A stretch of 64,000 nt of DNA from JABDMH01 sp964428345 (GCA_964428345.1 CAYRYD010000003.1:176970-240969), one strand, 5' to 3'. Positions 25,845-37,000 are shown, numbered from the stretch's first letter. The notes: generated by a model not told the origin, from the letters alone. Program-made: numbers and translations.

Positions 25845-26900
25845 TCAAATACGTTCCAGTTTGACCGGGTAGGTATTGCCGGAAAACCACTGGGGTATAT
25901 AAAGATTCTCATCCCGGTCGACACACACATCATGTGGATTCATAAAACTCCTCCCATCGTAACGGATTTCGGCCACTGCTCCATTGATGAAGTCGGTCTC
26001 TTGTCCCCCCGGGGCTGAAATAATTTTGTTTTCCTTATCGAGAATGATCACCAGACCATCGTATTCCCACCAGGACCGGGTGCCCAGTACGGCAAAATAG
26101 AGCAGGTCATGGTGAATAACCGGACGGCAGATCCAGCACCCGGGTACTTTGATCGTCTCCAGATATTCGCCTTCAAGGCTAAATCGTTTAAACTCCTGAG
26201 CTGACCGGGAAGTGATCAGCAGGGTCGGCTCACCAGGATAACGGGTATCGATGGTAATGCCATGACAACAATCAAACTGATCGACTTCGCTGCCGCGACC
26301 ACCAAAGTGCCGGATATACCGGCCATCGGCATCGTACTGAATGATGTAGTTCTGCCCATAGCCATCAGCCACGTAAATATCTCCATTCTCAGCCACGGCA
26401 ATCTCCGTCGGTTGATACTGATTTGCATCCTGATACACCCCGCTGTCCCGGGGATAGTCCAGGACCAGCAACTCCCGGCCATCCAGCGTTGTCTTGAAAA
26501 CCTGATGCCTCTCCGTATCTGAAAAATACAGGACTTCCCGGGATCCTTCGTTGGCAAGTGTCAATCCGTGGATACCCGGATATTCATGTCCCCAGGTCTC
26601 CAGCACAACACCTTGTTTGTCGTAAATGATGATATTGTTTTTAGTATGATTGGTGGTCATGATGAGGCGACCAGTCCGGTCCTCCACCATTTCATGGCAA
26701 TTTCTCACCGGAATATTGGAGGGGTCCTGAATACCCCAATGCTTGTCAAGCCGGTAGCGGTATTCGCCATGCCCGACGATTTCTCCTACCATCGAGCGTT
26801 TGTTGATAATGGCAAAAGATGCATGGGGAGTGACTAAAAGTGCGGAAGCGGTAACCAGTGAATTCCGGAGAAAGTTTCTTCTTGAGTAATGAGGTTTCAT
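25845..26900 (-). CDS. Tat-exported NHL-type beta-propeller protein
   Basis: This 351-residue protein has a Tat signal (SRRNFLRNSLVTASALLV) followed by repeated propeller blades. Each blade has the pattern GDIYVADGYGQNYIIQYD or NLYIPQWFSGN, typical of NHL/6-bladed propellers (peptidyl-alpha-hydroxyglycine lyase fold). A conserved DCCHG sits mid-protein. No catalytic assignment is possible. It is the last gene of the long minus-strand PSD1/DUF1501 operon, 40 nt after the cytochrome/LRR gene, and probably acts in the periplasm with that system. Confidence 0.78.
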   Translation of the reverse strand: MKPHYSRRNFLRNSLVTASALLVTPHASFAIINKRSMVGEIVGHGEYRYRLDKHWGIQDPSNIPVRNCHEMVEDRTGRLIMTTNHTKNNIIIYDKQGVVLETWGHEYPGIHGLTLANEGSREVLYFSDTERHQVFKTTLDGRELLVLDYPRDSGVYQDANQYQPTEIAVAENGDIYVADGYGQNYIIQYDADGRYIRHFGGRGSEVDQFDCCHGITIDTRYPGEPTLLITSRSAQEFKRFSLEGEYLETIKVPGCWICRPVIHHDLLYFAVLGTRSWWEYDGLVIILDKENKIISAPGGQETDFINGAVAEIRYDGRSFMNPHDVCVDRDENLYIPQWFSGNTYPVKLERI

Positions 26901-26940
26901 ATCAAATCCGACCTATGACTTAATGTTAGAAAGATCCCGT

Positions 26941-28317
26941 TTAATCAGAGGGAGCTACCGAGCTATAGGTATAACCCCCGATGACCTCAACCCCTGGCAC
27001 CGAAGCTTTCAATTGCGAAATTCCCTCTTCGCTGAATTCGGTTTGCCAGATGAAAAGTTTCCTGAGTCCTTTTAACTGGGCCAGATCTGGTGCACAAATA
27101 TCAGTAATTTTTGTTTTATACAAGTTAAGAGATTCCAGGTGATTAAGCTGGGAAAGCTCTCCGATGGCTGCATCTGTGATCGGGTTATCTTCCATTTTTA
27201 GCCTTACCAGATTTTTCATTTGACCGATTACCTTTACCGACTCATCTGCCAGATTACTGCTACCGAGATCAAGCCAGGCAATCTGGTCAGCGATCTCCGC
27301 AAGTACTCCGATCTCTACATTGATCGATAAAGTATCAATGTCCTTCCAACCTACGTCGATAAAGTTGTTATTCATCGCGATATGCCGCACCGCAAATCCA
27401 CGCTCCTGGATCTTCCGGATAACCTCTTCCGATACGGGATCGACCTTCGCTTTTTCGATGTAGGATTTGGGTTTGGTATCCAATTGATGCCGGCTCAGCA
27501 GTATCTCCTGGATGTGTGCGGGAGTCTCTACACTCGCAACACTTTTTTCGGTGGGGGCACCACCATCAAGCCACCACTCCAGGAGCTTAATCTCTCCATA
27601 ACTCAAACCGGTGCCTTTGGGAGGCATATATTTCCGGCTGTCGGGATCGAGGGTGACCCTTTTAAATAACTCACTGGCACCGGCATTTCCCTCAATCACT
27701 TTTCCGTTCTTGCCCCCCTTCAGAAACTCGTTCAAATCTTCCATATTCAACCCGCCCTTCGTCACGTTGTTACTGTGACAGGTCATGCATTTCTTCTCCA
27801 GGACCGGCATGACGATATCTTCATAAATCAGGGTGGAGTCCGGATCTTCAAATACCGGCAGTTTGGAATCCTCCTCATATGCAACCAGTTTCTTAAGAAA
27901 TTCGGGCGCATTTTCCACCAGGTACTCCTCCCCGTGAGTCATCTTGCCGCCTAAATGACCTACCCACACCAATCCGGCAAAAAGCAGGAAGCTCAGCCAT
28001 CGCATGGGGGCTACCCCGGAATTCCTGCTTGACCTCCAGAGAAAAACAGAGATAATCAATACGAGAATCCCCAACCAACGGTGCCAGAAGATAGTATTGG
28101 CCTGATAACCACCCTCTTTCGCCAACATCCATCCCGAAAAAACAGCAAATGCAGCTGAGAGCACACCCAGCAGGTAGAGTGTGGATACAACGTCAGATCC
28201 TTTCCAGCCAGGACGTCGATGAGCTATCCAATGAAAAACCACCGCTGCAATCAAAATTCCGATCGGCAGATGCACCACCAGTGGATGAAACCGACCAAGC
28301 CAATTCATAAATTCCAT
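26941..28317 (-). CDS. Membrane cytochrome c protein with leucine-rich repeats
   Basis: This is a three-part protein of 458 residues. Residues 1-125 hold about four transmembrane helices with conserved His (HPLVVHLPIG; DUF2231-like). Residues 160-262 form a planctomycete-type cytochrome c domain with CMTCH (177-181) and a YMPPKGTGLSYGEIKLLEWW tail. Residues 300-450 are leucine-rich repeats (LVRLKMEDNPITDAAIGELS). The topology places heme and LRR outside the cytoplasm. It could pass electrons from the exported PSD1 proteins to the membrane. It lies in the operon 22 nt after the DUF1501 gene. Confidence 0.83.
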   Translation of the reverse strand: MEFMNWLGRFHPLVVHLPIGILIAAVVFHWIAHRRPGWKGSDVVSTLYLLGVLSAAFAVFSGWMLAKEGGYQANTIFWHRWLGILVLIISVFLWRSSRNSGVAPMRWLSFLLFAGLVWVGHLGGKMTHGEEYLVENAPEFLKKLVAYEEDSKLPVFEDPDSTLIYEDIVMPVLEKKCMTCHSNNVTKGGLNMEDLNEFLKGGKNGKVIEGNAGASELFKRVTLDPDSRKYMPPKGTGLSYGEIKLLEWWLDGGAPTEKSVASVETPAHIQEILLSRHQLDTKPKSYIEKAKVDPVSEEVIRKIQERGFAVRHIAMNNNFIDVGWKDIDTLSINVEIGVLAEIADQIAWLDLGSSNLADESVKVIGQMKNLVRLKMEDNPITDAAIGELSQLNHLESLNLYKTKITDICAPDLAQLKGLRKLFIWQTEFSEEGISQLKASVPGVEVIGGYTYSSVAPSD

Positions 28318-28339
28318 ATCTTCTTATTTCACTTCCTAA

Positions 28340-29806
28340 TTATACCAATATTTCTTTGACCAGTTTGCCGGATACATCCGTTAATCTGAAATCCCGTCCC
28401 TGGAAAGGATAAGTCAGTTTCTCATGATCTAAACCAAGGCAATGCAGGATCGTCGCCTGAAGATCATGTATGTGTACCTGATCTTTGATACCATAATACC
28501 CTATTTCATCGGTTTCGCCATGGCTGATACCGCCTTTGACTCCGCCACCCGCCATCCAGATGGTAAAAGCACTGGTGTGATGATCGCGTCCTACAAACGG
28601 ATTGGTCACCCCTCCCCGGTTTTCCATCATCGGCGTCCTCCCAAATTCACCGCCCCATACTACCAGGGTATCTTGCAGAAGGCCACGTTGCTTTAAATCC
28701 CGGATCAGTGCGGTCATCGGCTGATCGACTTCACGGCAACGGTCGAGAAATCCATGATTCAGTGCTTCGGACTTGCCCGCGCCATGACTGTCCCAACCCC
28801 AATGGAAAAGTTGAATAAACCGGACGCCTTTTTCTGCCATTCGCCGGGCAAGGAGACAATTGTTGGCAAAGGAAGCCTCCCCGGGTTTAGTGCCGTACAT
28901 TTCATGGATATAGGCCGGCTCTTTATCGATATCCATAACATCCGGTACCGACACTTGCATGCGATATGCCATTTCATACTGGGAAATACGGGTCAGGATC
29001 TCCGGATCACCAAATTCTTCAAATTCTTTCTGATTGATTTTATTGATCGCTTCGATGGTCTTACCCCTGACATGTCGATCCATTCCTTCCGGATCACTGA
29101 GATATAAAACCGGATCTCCCTGGGAGCGGCACTGAACACCCTGATAAATAGAAGGTAAGAAACCACTACCCCACACGCTTTTACCCGCATCCGGAGTATT
29201 TCCGCCGGATACCAGAACAACAAAGCCGGGCAGATCATCATTGTCGGTACCCAGTCCATAGGTCACCCATGATCCCATGGATGGACGTCCCAACCTCGGA
29301 CTACCGGTATGCAGAAAGAGCTGGGCCGGCGCATGATTGAATTCGTCCGTATGCATGGCCTTGAGAAAACATACATCATCGGCCACCTGGCTGAAATGCG
29401 GTAAATGACTGGAAATCCAGGCACCGGACTGTCCGTGCTGACGGAAAGTTGCCTGAGGTCCCAGCATTTTAGGTACGCCACTGATGAACGCAAATTTCTT
29501 TCCTTCGAGGAGGGATTGTGGGCAGGCCTGATCGTGCAACCGTTCCAGGGTGGGCTTGTAATCAAACAGTTCCAGCTGGGAAGGTGATCCAGCCATATGC
29601 AGGTATATCACTCTTTTCGCCTTGCCCGGATAGTGGCGAAGCAGATTATTTAAGGACGCACCTTCAGTGACTGGATCAGGGTTAGTGCCATGACATCCGA
29701 AAGTTGCCAGAGCCAGGGCGCCAAGACCGGTAGTACAGGTCTTGAGGAAATGCCTCCTCGTATCCAGGTGCACTTGCTTGCAAATCATTTCACGATTAAG
29801 GTTCAT
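28340..29806 (-). CDS. DUF1501 family protein, second copy
   Basis: This 488-residue exported protein has a Tat signal (TRRHFLKTCTTGLGALAL) and an alkaline-phosphatase/sulfatase-like fold. Family motifs are YLHMAGSPSQLELFDYKP, FIQLFHWGWDSHG, VVWGGEFGRTPM and GRDHHTSAFTIWMAGGG. The conserved Asp/His/Arg residues suggest a metal site, but no activity is proven and the sulfatase Cys/Ser formylglycine signature is absent. It is paired with the upstream PSD1 protein (4-bp gap). This partnership is conserved in Planctomycetes. It is a paralogue of the protein at 32540-33967. Confidence 0.88.
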   Translation of the reverse strand: MNLNREMICKQVHLDTRRHFLKTCTTGLGALALATFGCHGTNPDPVTEGASLNNLLRHYPGKAKRVIYLHMAGSPSQLELFDYKPTLERLHDQACPQSLLEGKKFAFISGVPKMLGPQATFRQHGQSGAWISSHLPHFSQVADDVCFLKAMHTDEFNHAPAQLFLHTGSPRLGRPSMGSWVTYGLGTDNDDLPGFVVLVSGGNTPDAGKSVWGSGFLPSIYQGVQCRSQGDPVLYLSDPEGMDRHVRGKTIEAINKINQKEFEEFGDPEILTRISQYEMAYRMQVSVPDVMDIDKEPAYIHEMYGTKPGEASFANNCLLARRMAEKGVRFIQLFHWGWDSHGAGKSEALNHGFLDRCREVDQPMTALIRDLKQRGLLQDTLVVWGGEFGRTPMMENRGGVTNPFVGRDHHTSAFTIWMAGGGVKGGISHGETDEIGYYGIKDQVHIHDLQATILHCLGLDHEKLTYPFQGRDFRLTDVSGKLVKEILV

Positions 29807-29810
29807 GGCA

Positions 29811-32540
29811 TCAGCTTTTTGTTAAGAATGCATCCAGGTTCATGATGGCATTGGCTACTACCGTATAGGGATCGATGCCGGCTGGTTCCGCCGGTTCCGA
29901 CACCAGCGTTGCTTTGGGCTCAGATGCATCCCGGTAGAGTTGCTCCAGAATTTCAACCGACTGGTCATTGGGCACTGTCATCAATGCTTTCTGATAACCT
30001 CCCCGGATGGCTTTGGCGATGTCACCCTGACCATACGATTTCATGTACGATGCCAGAGCCTCGGCTGTCTCCAGGTACACCGGATCATTTAAAGTGACCA
30101 GAGCCTGCAAAGGTGTATTGGTGCGAATCCTCCTGGACACACAAAATTCACGACTAGGGCTATCAAAGGCGATCATCGAAGGATATGGCGTAGTTCGCTT
30201 CCAATAGGTATATAGGCCACGACGAAACTTATCTTCCGGATGCTCTGCCTCCCATTTGGCGCTGCTGTAAACGATTTGCCAGACTCCATCCGGCTGAGGT
30301 GGCATGACACTTTTACCCCCCACCCTGCGGTTCAGGAGACCACTGACTGCAAGAGCCTGGTCCCGGATCTGTTCGGCCGACAACCGGATACGACTCATCC
30401 GGCTGTAATAGTGATTGTAAGGATCCTTTTCGACTTTTTCCGGGGTAATAGCTGACGATTGCTGATAAGTAGCCGAGAGGACTATTTCTTTGATCAGTCT
30501 TTTGAGGCTCCACTGCCAGCTATGTGAAAAGTGGTATGCCAGATACTCCAGGAGTTCGGGATGGGTTGGGGATATTCCCTGGGTGCCAAAATCTTCCGGC
30601 GTCTCAACAATACCCTGACCAAAGATATAGCCCCAGATCCGGTTTACGATCACCCTTGCGGTCAGGGGATTGTCATCACTGACGAGCCAACGGGCAAATT
30701 GCAACCGATCCCTGATTTCGAGGTTCTGTTCATTGAGCGCCTCAGGGATACCTTCCCTCACTTCATCGCCCTTGACCAGGTAATTACCGCGCTCAAAAAT
30801 TTGCGTCTTTCTCCTCAGAATCGGGCTACGCTCTTTCATAACCGGTGTTTTGATCCCCCGGCGGTAGTATTTGAGAAGGCTATCCTGGGCACTCCGGACC
30901 CGGTCACCGGTTTCCCGATCTTCATAGACCAGGGTAATTTCTTTAAGGTTGACAACACCGGTTCGGAAATCACCGGTGGTATTGACGAAATGAAAAATGA
31001 GATCGTGTTTTCCAGTCAATGATGGCAGTTCCTCAATAAGCCAGTCCCAGTCTTTTTTTTCCGGTTCAACCATGGTCGACCGGGCCACCGGTTCTCCTTT
31101 TGGATCGTCCAGATAGACTTCAATCACAGCATCATCGCCCCGGGAGAAATAATGGTATCTGATACCCTTGACCCCGTCCAGCTCTATACCCGAAAAGACC
31201 AGGTAATATTGCTTGTGCTTCTGATTGTTGGCATTGTATGCCGAATTGTTGAAAGAACCGTTATCCGAGATCAGGACATCCTGGAAATCATCGGCGAAAT
31301 CGCCAAATAACCGTGGAAATACCAGATCGCGAACGGTTGTTTTATCGACGCTATCTTTATCAACAGGTCGATAGTTTTCATCCAGTTCTTGGATCCAATC
31401 TGAGATGGAAGCAATCTTCTCCCGGACAGTATCCGGCAATTCGAGCAGGTAAGGATATTCACTGTCAATATCCGCATCCTGGGTATTGTTGAAGATCGCC
31501 AGCACGCGGTAGTAATCTTCGAGACGGAAAGGATCGTACGGATGGGCATGACACTGCACACACGATATGGTTGTTCCCTGCCATGCTTCAAATGTCGTAT
31601 TGACCCGGTCAATGACCGACATCGACCGGAATTCTTCATCCTCTGTTCCCCCTTCGGTGTTGGTCATGGTATTCCGGTGAAAAGCAGTAGCAATCAACTG
31701 GTCTTCAGAGGGTTCCGGCAACAAATCGCCGGCAAGCTGCTCCACGGTAAACTGGTCAAAAGGCATGTCGGCATTGAACGCGTTGATCACCCAATCGCGG
31801 TACCTCCAGATGCTGCGACCCATGTCTTTTTCATATCCGTTCGAATCGGCATAGCGGGCCAGATCAAGCCAAAGTGCTCCAAAATGTTCACCGAAATGTG
31901 GACTTTTCAATAGTTCATCGACGATCTGCTCTACGATTTCGGAGCTCAGCGTCTTGCTGTTAATTTTGGTCACCAAAGCAGAGTCTGGAGGGAGTCCGGT
32001 TAGATCAAAGCTGAGTCTGCGCAATAAAGTAGCAGCATCGGCTGGTTCATTCGGACTCAGTTGGTGTGGTTTCATCCCGGCCAAAATATACCGGTCAATG
32101 TCATTTTTTACCCAGTCTTCCTCAGTGGTTGATGGGGGAATCGGTTTTTCCAGTATCCGGTATGCCCAATGCTTGTCAAATTTGGCACCCTGAGCAATCC
32201 ACTTTTCCAGAAGGGCAATTTCATCACCGGTCAGCGGAGCTCCTTCCTGGGGCATGATCAGCTCGGGGTCGGTTTCTTTCACCCGCCGGATCAACTCGCT
32301 GGCACCAGGCTTGCCGGGCACGATTGCCAGCTTCCCGGATTCTGTGGGAGCGAGGGCTTCTTCGGGAAACAGGAGGCTGAAGCCACCCAGCGCCCGGATT
32401 CCACCATGACATCGAAGGCACTTTTTATTCAGAAGCGGTTTAATATCATCACTGTAGCTGATCTCACCGCTCCTTTGACAAGCCATCAGAAGACCACAAA
32501 CCATCATGATCGATAATGTCCTTTTCGTTGCCTTCATCAT
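29811..32540 (-). CDS. PSD1 (DUF1549/DUF1553) cytochrome lipoprotein with CBM6-like module
   Basis: This 909-residue lipoprotein (lipobox GLLMAC) has an N-terminal cytochrome c domain with CLRCH (42-46, counted from GTG at 32543). DUF1549 (about 143-350) contains a second CxxCH, CVQCH at 328-332. A beta-rich module follows at about 415-540, with IEVYLDDPKGEPVA and GKHDLIFHFV resembling CBM6 carbohydrate-binding domains. DUF1553 covers about 617-870 (TARVIVNRIWGYIFG). ATG at 32540 overlaps the upstream stop as TGATG, so translation is coupled. Substrate and reaction are unknown. It is probably an outer-membrane-tethered, heme-dependent polysaccharide-active protein. Confidence 0.86.
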   Translation of the reverse strand: MMKATKRTLSIMMVCGLLMACQRSGEISYSDDIKPLLNKKCLRCHGGIRALGGFSLLFPEEALAPTESGKLAIVPGKPGASELIRRVKETDPELIMPQEGAPLTGDEIALLEKWIAQGAKFDKHWAYRILEKPIPPSTTEEDWVKNDIDRYILAGMKPHQLSPNEPADAATLLRRLSFDLTGLPPDSALVTKINSKTLSSEIVEQIVDELLKSPHFGEHFGALWLDLARYADSNGYEKDMGRSIWRYRDWVINAFNADMPFDQFTVEQLAGDLLPEPSEDQLIATAFHRNTMTNTEGGTEDEEFRSMSVIDRVNTTFEAWQGTTISCVQCHAHPYDPFRLEDYYRVLAIFNNTQDADIDSEYPYLLELPDTVREKIASISDWIQELDENYRPVDKDSVDKTTVRDLVFPRLFGDFADDFQDVLISDNGSFNNSAYNANNQKHKQYYLVFSGIELDGVKGIRYHYFSRGDDAVIEVYLDDPKGEPVARSTMVEPEKKDWDWLIEELPSLTGKHDLIFHFVNTTGDFRTGVVNLKEITLVYEDRETGDRVRSAQDSLLKYYRRGIKTPVMKERSPILRRKTQIFERGNYLVKGDEVREGIPEALNEQNLEIRDRLQFARWLVSDDNPLTARVIVNRIWGYIFGQGIVETPEDFGTQGISPTHPELLEYLAYHFSHSWQWSLKRLIKEIVLSATYQQSSAITPEKVEKDPYNHYYSRMSRIRLSAEQIRDQALAVSGLLNRRVGGKSVMPPQPDGVWQIVYSSAKWEAEHPEDKFRRGLYTYWKRTTPYPSMIAFDSPSREFCVSRRIRTNTPLQALVTLNDPVYLETAEALASYMKSYGQGDIAKAIRGGYQKALMTVPNDQSVEILEQLYRDASEPKATLVSEPAEPAGIDPYTVVANAIMNLDAFLTKS

Positions 32541-33967
32541 CACGTAAAAATCTTTTCGACGACGTTACCATGTACATCGGTGAGCCGGAACCGTCTGCCC
32601 TGGTATTTATAGATAAGCTGTTCGTGATCGATCCCCAGCGCATGCAGGACCGTTGCCTGAAAATCATGGATGTGCACCTGGTCGGAGGCGGTGTGATATC
32701 CAAAATCATCGGTAGTTCCATACGAAAGACCCGCTTTGGTACCTCCACCGGCCATCCAGATGGTGAAACAGCGCGGATGGTGATCCCGTCCAAAATTGGT
32801 CGAAGTCAGTTTTCCCTGAGAATAATTGGTGCGGCCGAATTCACCGCCCCAGATTACCAGGGTATCTTCCAGCATGCCCCGTTGTTTAAGGTCGGTGATC
32901 AGGGCGGCTGAAGCCTGATCGGTCTCCTTACATTGTACTTTGATGGCATTGGGCAGATTGCCATGCTGATCCCAGCCCTGGTGATAAAGCTGGATAAACT
33001 TGACTCCGCGCTCAGCCAGCCGTCGCGCCAGCAGGCAATTGGCAGCGTACGTTCCCGGTTTACGGGAATCCTCACCATACAGATCGTAGATGTAATCAGG
33101 CTCACCGGAAGTATCCATAATCTCGGGTACCGAAGTTTGCATCCGGAATGCCATTTCATATTGGGCTATTCGGGCATTGATCTCCGGATCTTCCAGGTTT
33201 TCGTACTGCCCTTCCTGCAGGGTCTTCAGGTTGTCCAGCTGACTCCTTCGCAGAGTCATGTCGACGCCCGGCGGATTCTCCAGATACAGGACCGGATTTT
33301 TCCCTGATCGAAACTGGACTCCCTGGTGTTCGGAAGGTAGAAAACCACTGCCCCAGGAGCGTGAATACAAAGGCTGACCGGTTTTATCTTTGGTTACCAA
33401 TACGACAAAGGCAGGCAGGTTTTCATTGTCTGAACCAAGGCCATAGCTCAGCCAGGCTCCCATCGACGGACGACCGGGAAACTGGGAGCCGGTTTGTATA
33501 AAAGTGACTGCCGGATCATGATTGATAGCTTCCGTATACATCGATTTGATCAGGCAAAGTTCGTCGGCTATTCCGGCGGTATATGGTACGAGTTCGCTCA
33601 TCCAGGCTCCGGAGGCTCCGTGTTGTTTGAAACCGAATGGAGAAGCCACCAGGGGAAACGAACTTTGACCGGAAGTCATCCCTGTCAATCTTTGGCCGGA
33701 TCTGACCGATTCCGGTAATTCCTGTCCGTGCATCTGCCTTAAGAGGGGTTTGTAGTCAAATAAATCGAGTTGCGATGGAGCACCACTCTGAAACAGGTAA
33801 ATGACGCGTTTTGCCCGGGGCGTGAAATGCGGCTTTCCCAGAACCCCCTGTGAAGATTGGATACCCGGATTGGAAAAGCCCGACAGGGCAATGGCTCCTA
33901 ATCCCAAAGAAGTTTTGGTCAGGAAATCCCTCCTGGAAAACTTATGACTGGTATGATTGCAATGCAT
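32540..33967 (-). CDS. DUF1501 family protein, first copy
   Basis: This 475-residue exported protein has a Tat signal (SRRDFLTKTSLGLGAIAL). It shares the motif set of its paralogue at 28340: YLFQSGAPSQLDLFDYKP, FIQLYHQGWDQHG, VIWGGEFGRT and GRDHHPRCFTIWMAGGG. The alkaline-phosphatase-superfamily fold is inferred from family knowledge. It lies 37 bp after the larger PSD1 gene and overlaps the next PSD1 gene by a TGATG stop/start. The interleaved order PSD1-DUF1501-PSD1-DUF1501 points to a duplicated module. Confidence 0.88.
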   Translation of the reverse strand: MHCNHTSHKFSRRDFLTKTSLGLGAIALSGFSNPGIQSSQGVLGKPHFTPRAKRVIYLFQSGAPSQLDLFDYKPLLRQMHGQELPESVRSGQRLTGMTSGQSSFPLVASPFGFKQHGASGAWMSELVPYTAGIADELCLIKSMYTEAINHDPAVTFIQTGSQFPGRPSMGAWLSYGLGSDNENLPAFVVLVTKDKTGQPLYSRSWGSGFLPSEHQGVQFRSGKNPVLYLENPPGVDMTLRRSQLDNLKTLQEGQYENLEDPEINARIAQYEMAFRMQTSVPEIMDTSGEPDYIYDLYGEDSRKPGTYAANCLLARRLAERGVKFIQLYHQGWDQHGNLPNAIKVQCKETDQASAALITDLKQRGMLEDTLVIWGGEFGRTNYSQGKLTSTNFGRDHHPRCFTIWMAGGGTKAGLSYGTTDDFGYHTASDQVHIHDFQATVLHALGIDHEQLIYKYQGRRFRLTDVHGNVVEKIFT

Positions 33968-34004
33968 GATCTTTTTCTTCCGTCAAATTCTGGTTAATCT
34001 TCGA

Positions 34005-37000
34005 TTATCGTTTCATGTAAGCCTCATCCAAATTCAATATGGTGTTGCTCACTATCGCCATAGCGGCATTGACAGCCGGGGGTAATTCTTTGTCGCAGGG
34101 GGTATCACCCACTTTTAATAATTCAGCGGCACTATGGGGGTCACCGGAAAATTTTCGATAACTATCCTCATATACGTTTCGGAGGGTGGTCAATTCATCC
34201 GGACGAGGTCTTCTTCCGGTAACCAGCCGGAAACCAAGAGTGATCTTTTCCTCCAGGCTTTCACCACCTTCCTGGAGCATTCGTTCTCCCAAAATCCTGG
34301 CTGCTTCCACAAATTGAGGGTCATTGAGCAGGACCAGAGCCTGCAGCGGAGTGTTGGTTGATTCGCGGGTCACGGTGCAGACATCACGAGTGGGTACGTC
34401 AAATACGGTCATCGCCGGATGTGGAGAGGTACGTTTTATGAAGGTGTACATACTGCGGCGATACAGACCATCTCCCTTATCAGGGATGTATTCGAGCAAT
34501 TGGTATGAAAAAGTATTCTTTTCCGACCAAAGTCCATCCGGCTGATAGGGTTTGGCACTGGGACCCCCGACTTTTCGTACCAGCAAACCACTGGCAGCCA
34601 GTGCATTGTCCCGGATCAGTTCAGCCGGCCACCGGTAGGAAGGCCCAACAGAAAGGTAGATATTTTGTGGATCGACCTTTTGCTGGAGACTGGATGGTTT
34701 GGAGTTTTGCTGATACGTCGCTGACATCACCAGCAGTTTCAGCAGTTTTTTCACATCCCAGCCATCTTCCCGGAATTGAAACGCCAGCCAGTCAAGTAGT
34801 TCGGGATGCGATGGCAATGCACCCTGATTGCCAAAATCTCCGGCTGTTTCGACGATACCCCGGCCAAAAATCATTTGCCAGTAACGGTTCACGGTTACCC
34901 GGGCGGTCAGGGGATGTTTTTCATCGAAAAGCCACCGGGCAAGACCCAGCCGGTTCTTCGGCAGCTGTTGCGGAAAAGGCATAATGGTTTCAGGAGTCGT
35001 GGGTTCTACTTTTTCCAATGGAGCATCGTATTGACCCCGGCTAAGTACGAAAGTCGGTCGCGGGGCTGGCATCTCTTCCATGACCATTACTTCCGAAACG
35101 GTATCCATGGTAGCGATTAATTCCTGAACCAGACCGGATCGCTTTTTCTGCAATGTCCGGACTTCTCCTGAACATATTACGGCATGATCCAAAAGCATCT
35201 CCTCTTCCTGACTTTCCAATCCGGCGAGCAATCCTGCTTCCAGATTGGAGATGACCCGGTTGTAAAGCCTGATCTCGTCGATGCTTCCCCGGAAGATGCC
35301 ATTGTCACCGGTAAAGGACCGGTAACTTTTAGATACCCGGAGTGGCCTGTTGGTTTCCTGATGAGCGCCTGAACCGATCGTCCGGATGTTTTTATATAAC
35401 CGGTCATAAAGCACATCGGCCTGGATCTGATGACCGTCGATGAATAGCTTAACTCCTGAAGCCTGACCACTCCCGTCGTACGAAAAGGCCACATGGGTCC
35501 ACGAATTCAACCGGATGGAGTCCTGACTTCTCAAGTGAATCAGATTATGGGGCAATGAATTGATCAACCGCAATGACAGCCGGTTATCATCTTCCAGATA
35601 AAAATCCCATCCCCTCCAGAAATTGTTTTTATCTCCGGCATTTCCGATCATGACCTGGGTCTTGGTGGCCTGCCTTTTTTTGGTTTTGATCCACATCGAT
35701 GCGGAAAATGCCTGATGTACATCGTATTGCCCCTGGTCCTGGAGATAGATCTCGTCATATTCGTCATCAAAAAACGGAGCCTGACCATGTTTCCCGTCTA
35801 ACAAAGGAGGATCACCTCTTGAATAGACCTTGCTGTTTCCGTCAAATATCCGCTGATCGGTGTTTTTTTCTTTACGGGTTGCTTTTGATTCGAAAGGGAA
35901 AAAGCCAACCAATCCTTCTTCCAGGCGGACAGAGGGTTTACTTTTAAGGTAAGACTTTAGTGCTTTGATTCTGTCTATCGATTGGTCCAGCTCCTGATTG
36001 ACCTCTTCGATCTGTTGTCTGAGCTCTGTGATTCTCCCATCTGTCTCCTTTGACGTCAATTGTAGTAGAGGGCCATAATTGCCGTCATCACCCGTCATTC
36101 CTACTTCCCGGACATTGTTGAAAAAAGCGGTCATCTGATAGTATTCCTTCTGGGAGATGGGATCAAATTTGTGATCGTGACAGCGGGCGCATTCCATCGT
36201 AAGACCCATTACTGCCGTGGCTGTCGTATTGGTACGGTCAGCCACATATTCGAGCCTGAATTCTTCATCTATAGCTCCTCCCTCGGCCGTCATTGGATGG
36301 TTTCGGTGAAAAGCTGTTGCCAATATTTGATCCCGGGTGGGGTTGGGAAGCAGGTCACCCGCCAGTTGTTCGGTCAAAAACTGATCGTACGGCATGTTTT
36401 GTTGGAAAGCCCGGATAACCCAATCTCTCCACGGCCACATATTTCGCCATCCATCGGCGTGCAATCCATGCGAATCGGCGTAACGGGCGATATCCATCCA
36501 TTCCAGCGCCAGGCGTTCGGCGTAGGCATCACTTTGCAGCAGCTGATCAACGATCCTTTCGTAGGCATCTTCGCGGGTATCGGCCAGGAAAGCATCGATG
36601 GCTCTGATGTCTGGCGGCAGACCGGTAAGGTCCATATAGAGCCGCTTTAAGAGGATTTCCTTACCGGCCTTTTCAGCGGGTTGTAACCCGTGTTGTCTGA
36701 ACGCCCGCTGAATAAAGAGGTCAATTTCGTTGGCAACGATCCAATCCGGATTTTGACGGTCGGGCACCACGTATTTCCGGGGAGGAATAAATGCCCAGTG
36801 CTCCTTAAATTCGGCACCCTGCTCTATCCATTTGACGATCATCGCCTTTTCCCGGGCGGTGAGGGTCAATTTGGATTCAGGGGGTGGCATCATAAAGGTC
36901 TGATCGTCAGACAGGATGCGGGCACATGTCGCACTTTCCCGGACATTGCGCCCAACAATAGCCCGCTGGCCACTTTCCAGTCTTGCTTTGGCTTCTTCTT

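Noticed and set aside
28340..33967. Calling the DUF1501 proteins true sulfatases
   Set aside because: The C/S-x-P-x-R formylglycine signature is not seen, so only fold-level similarity is claimed.
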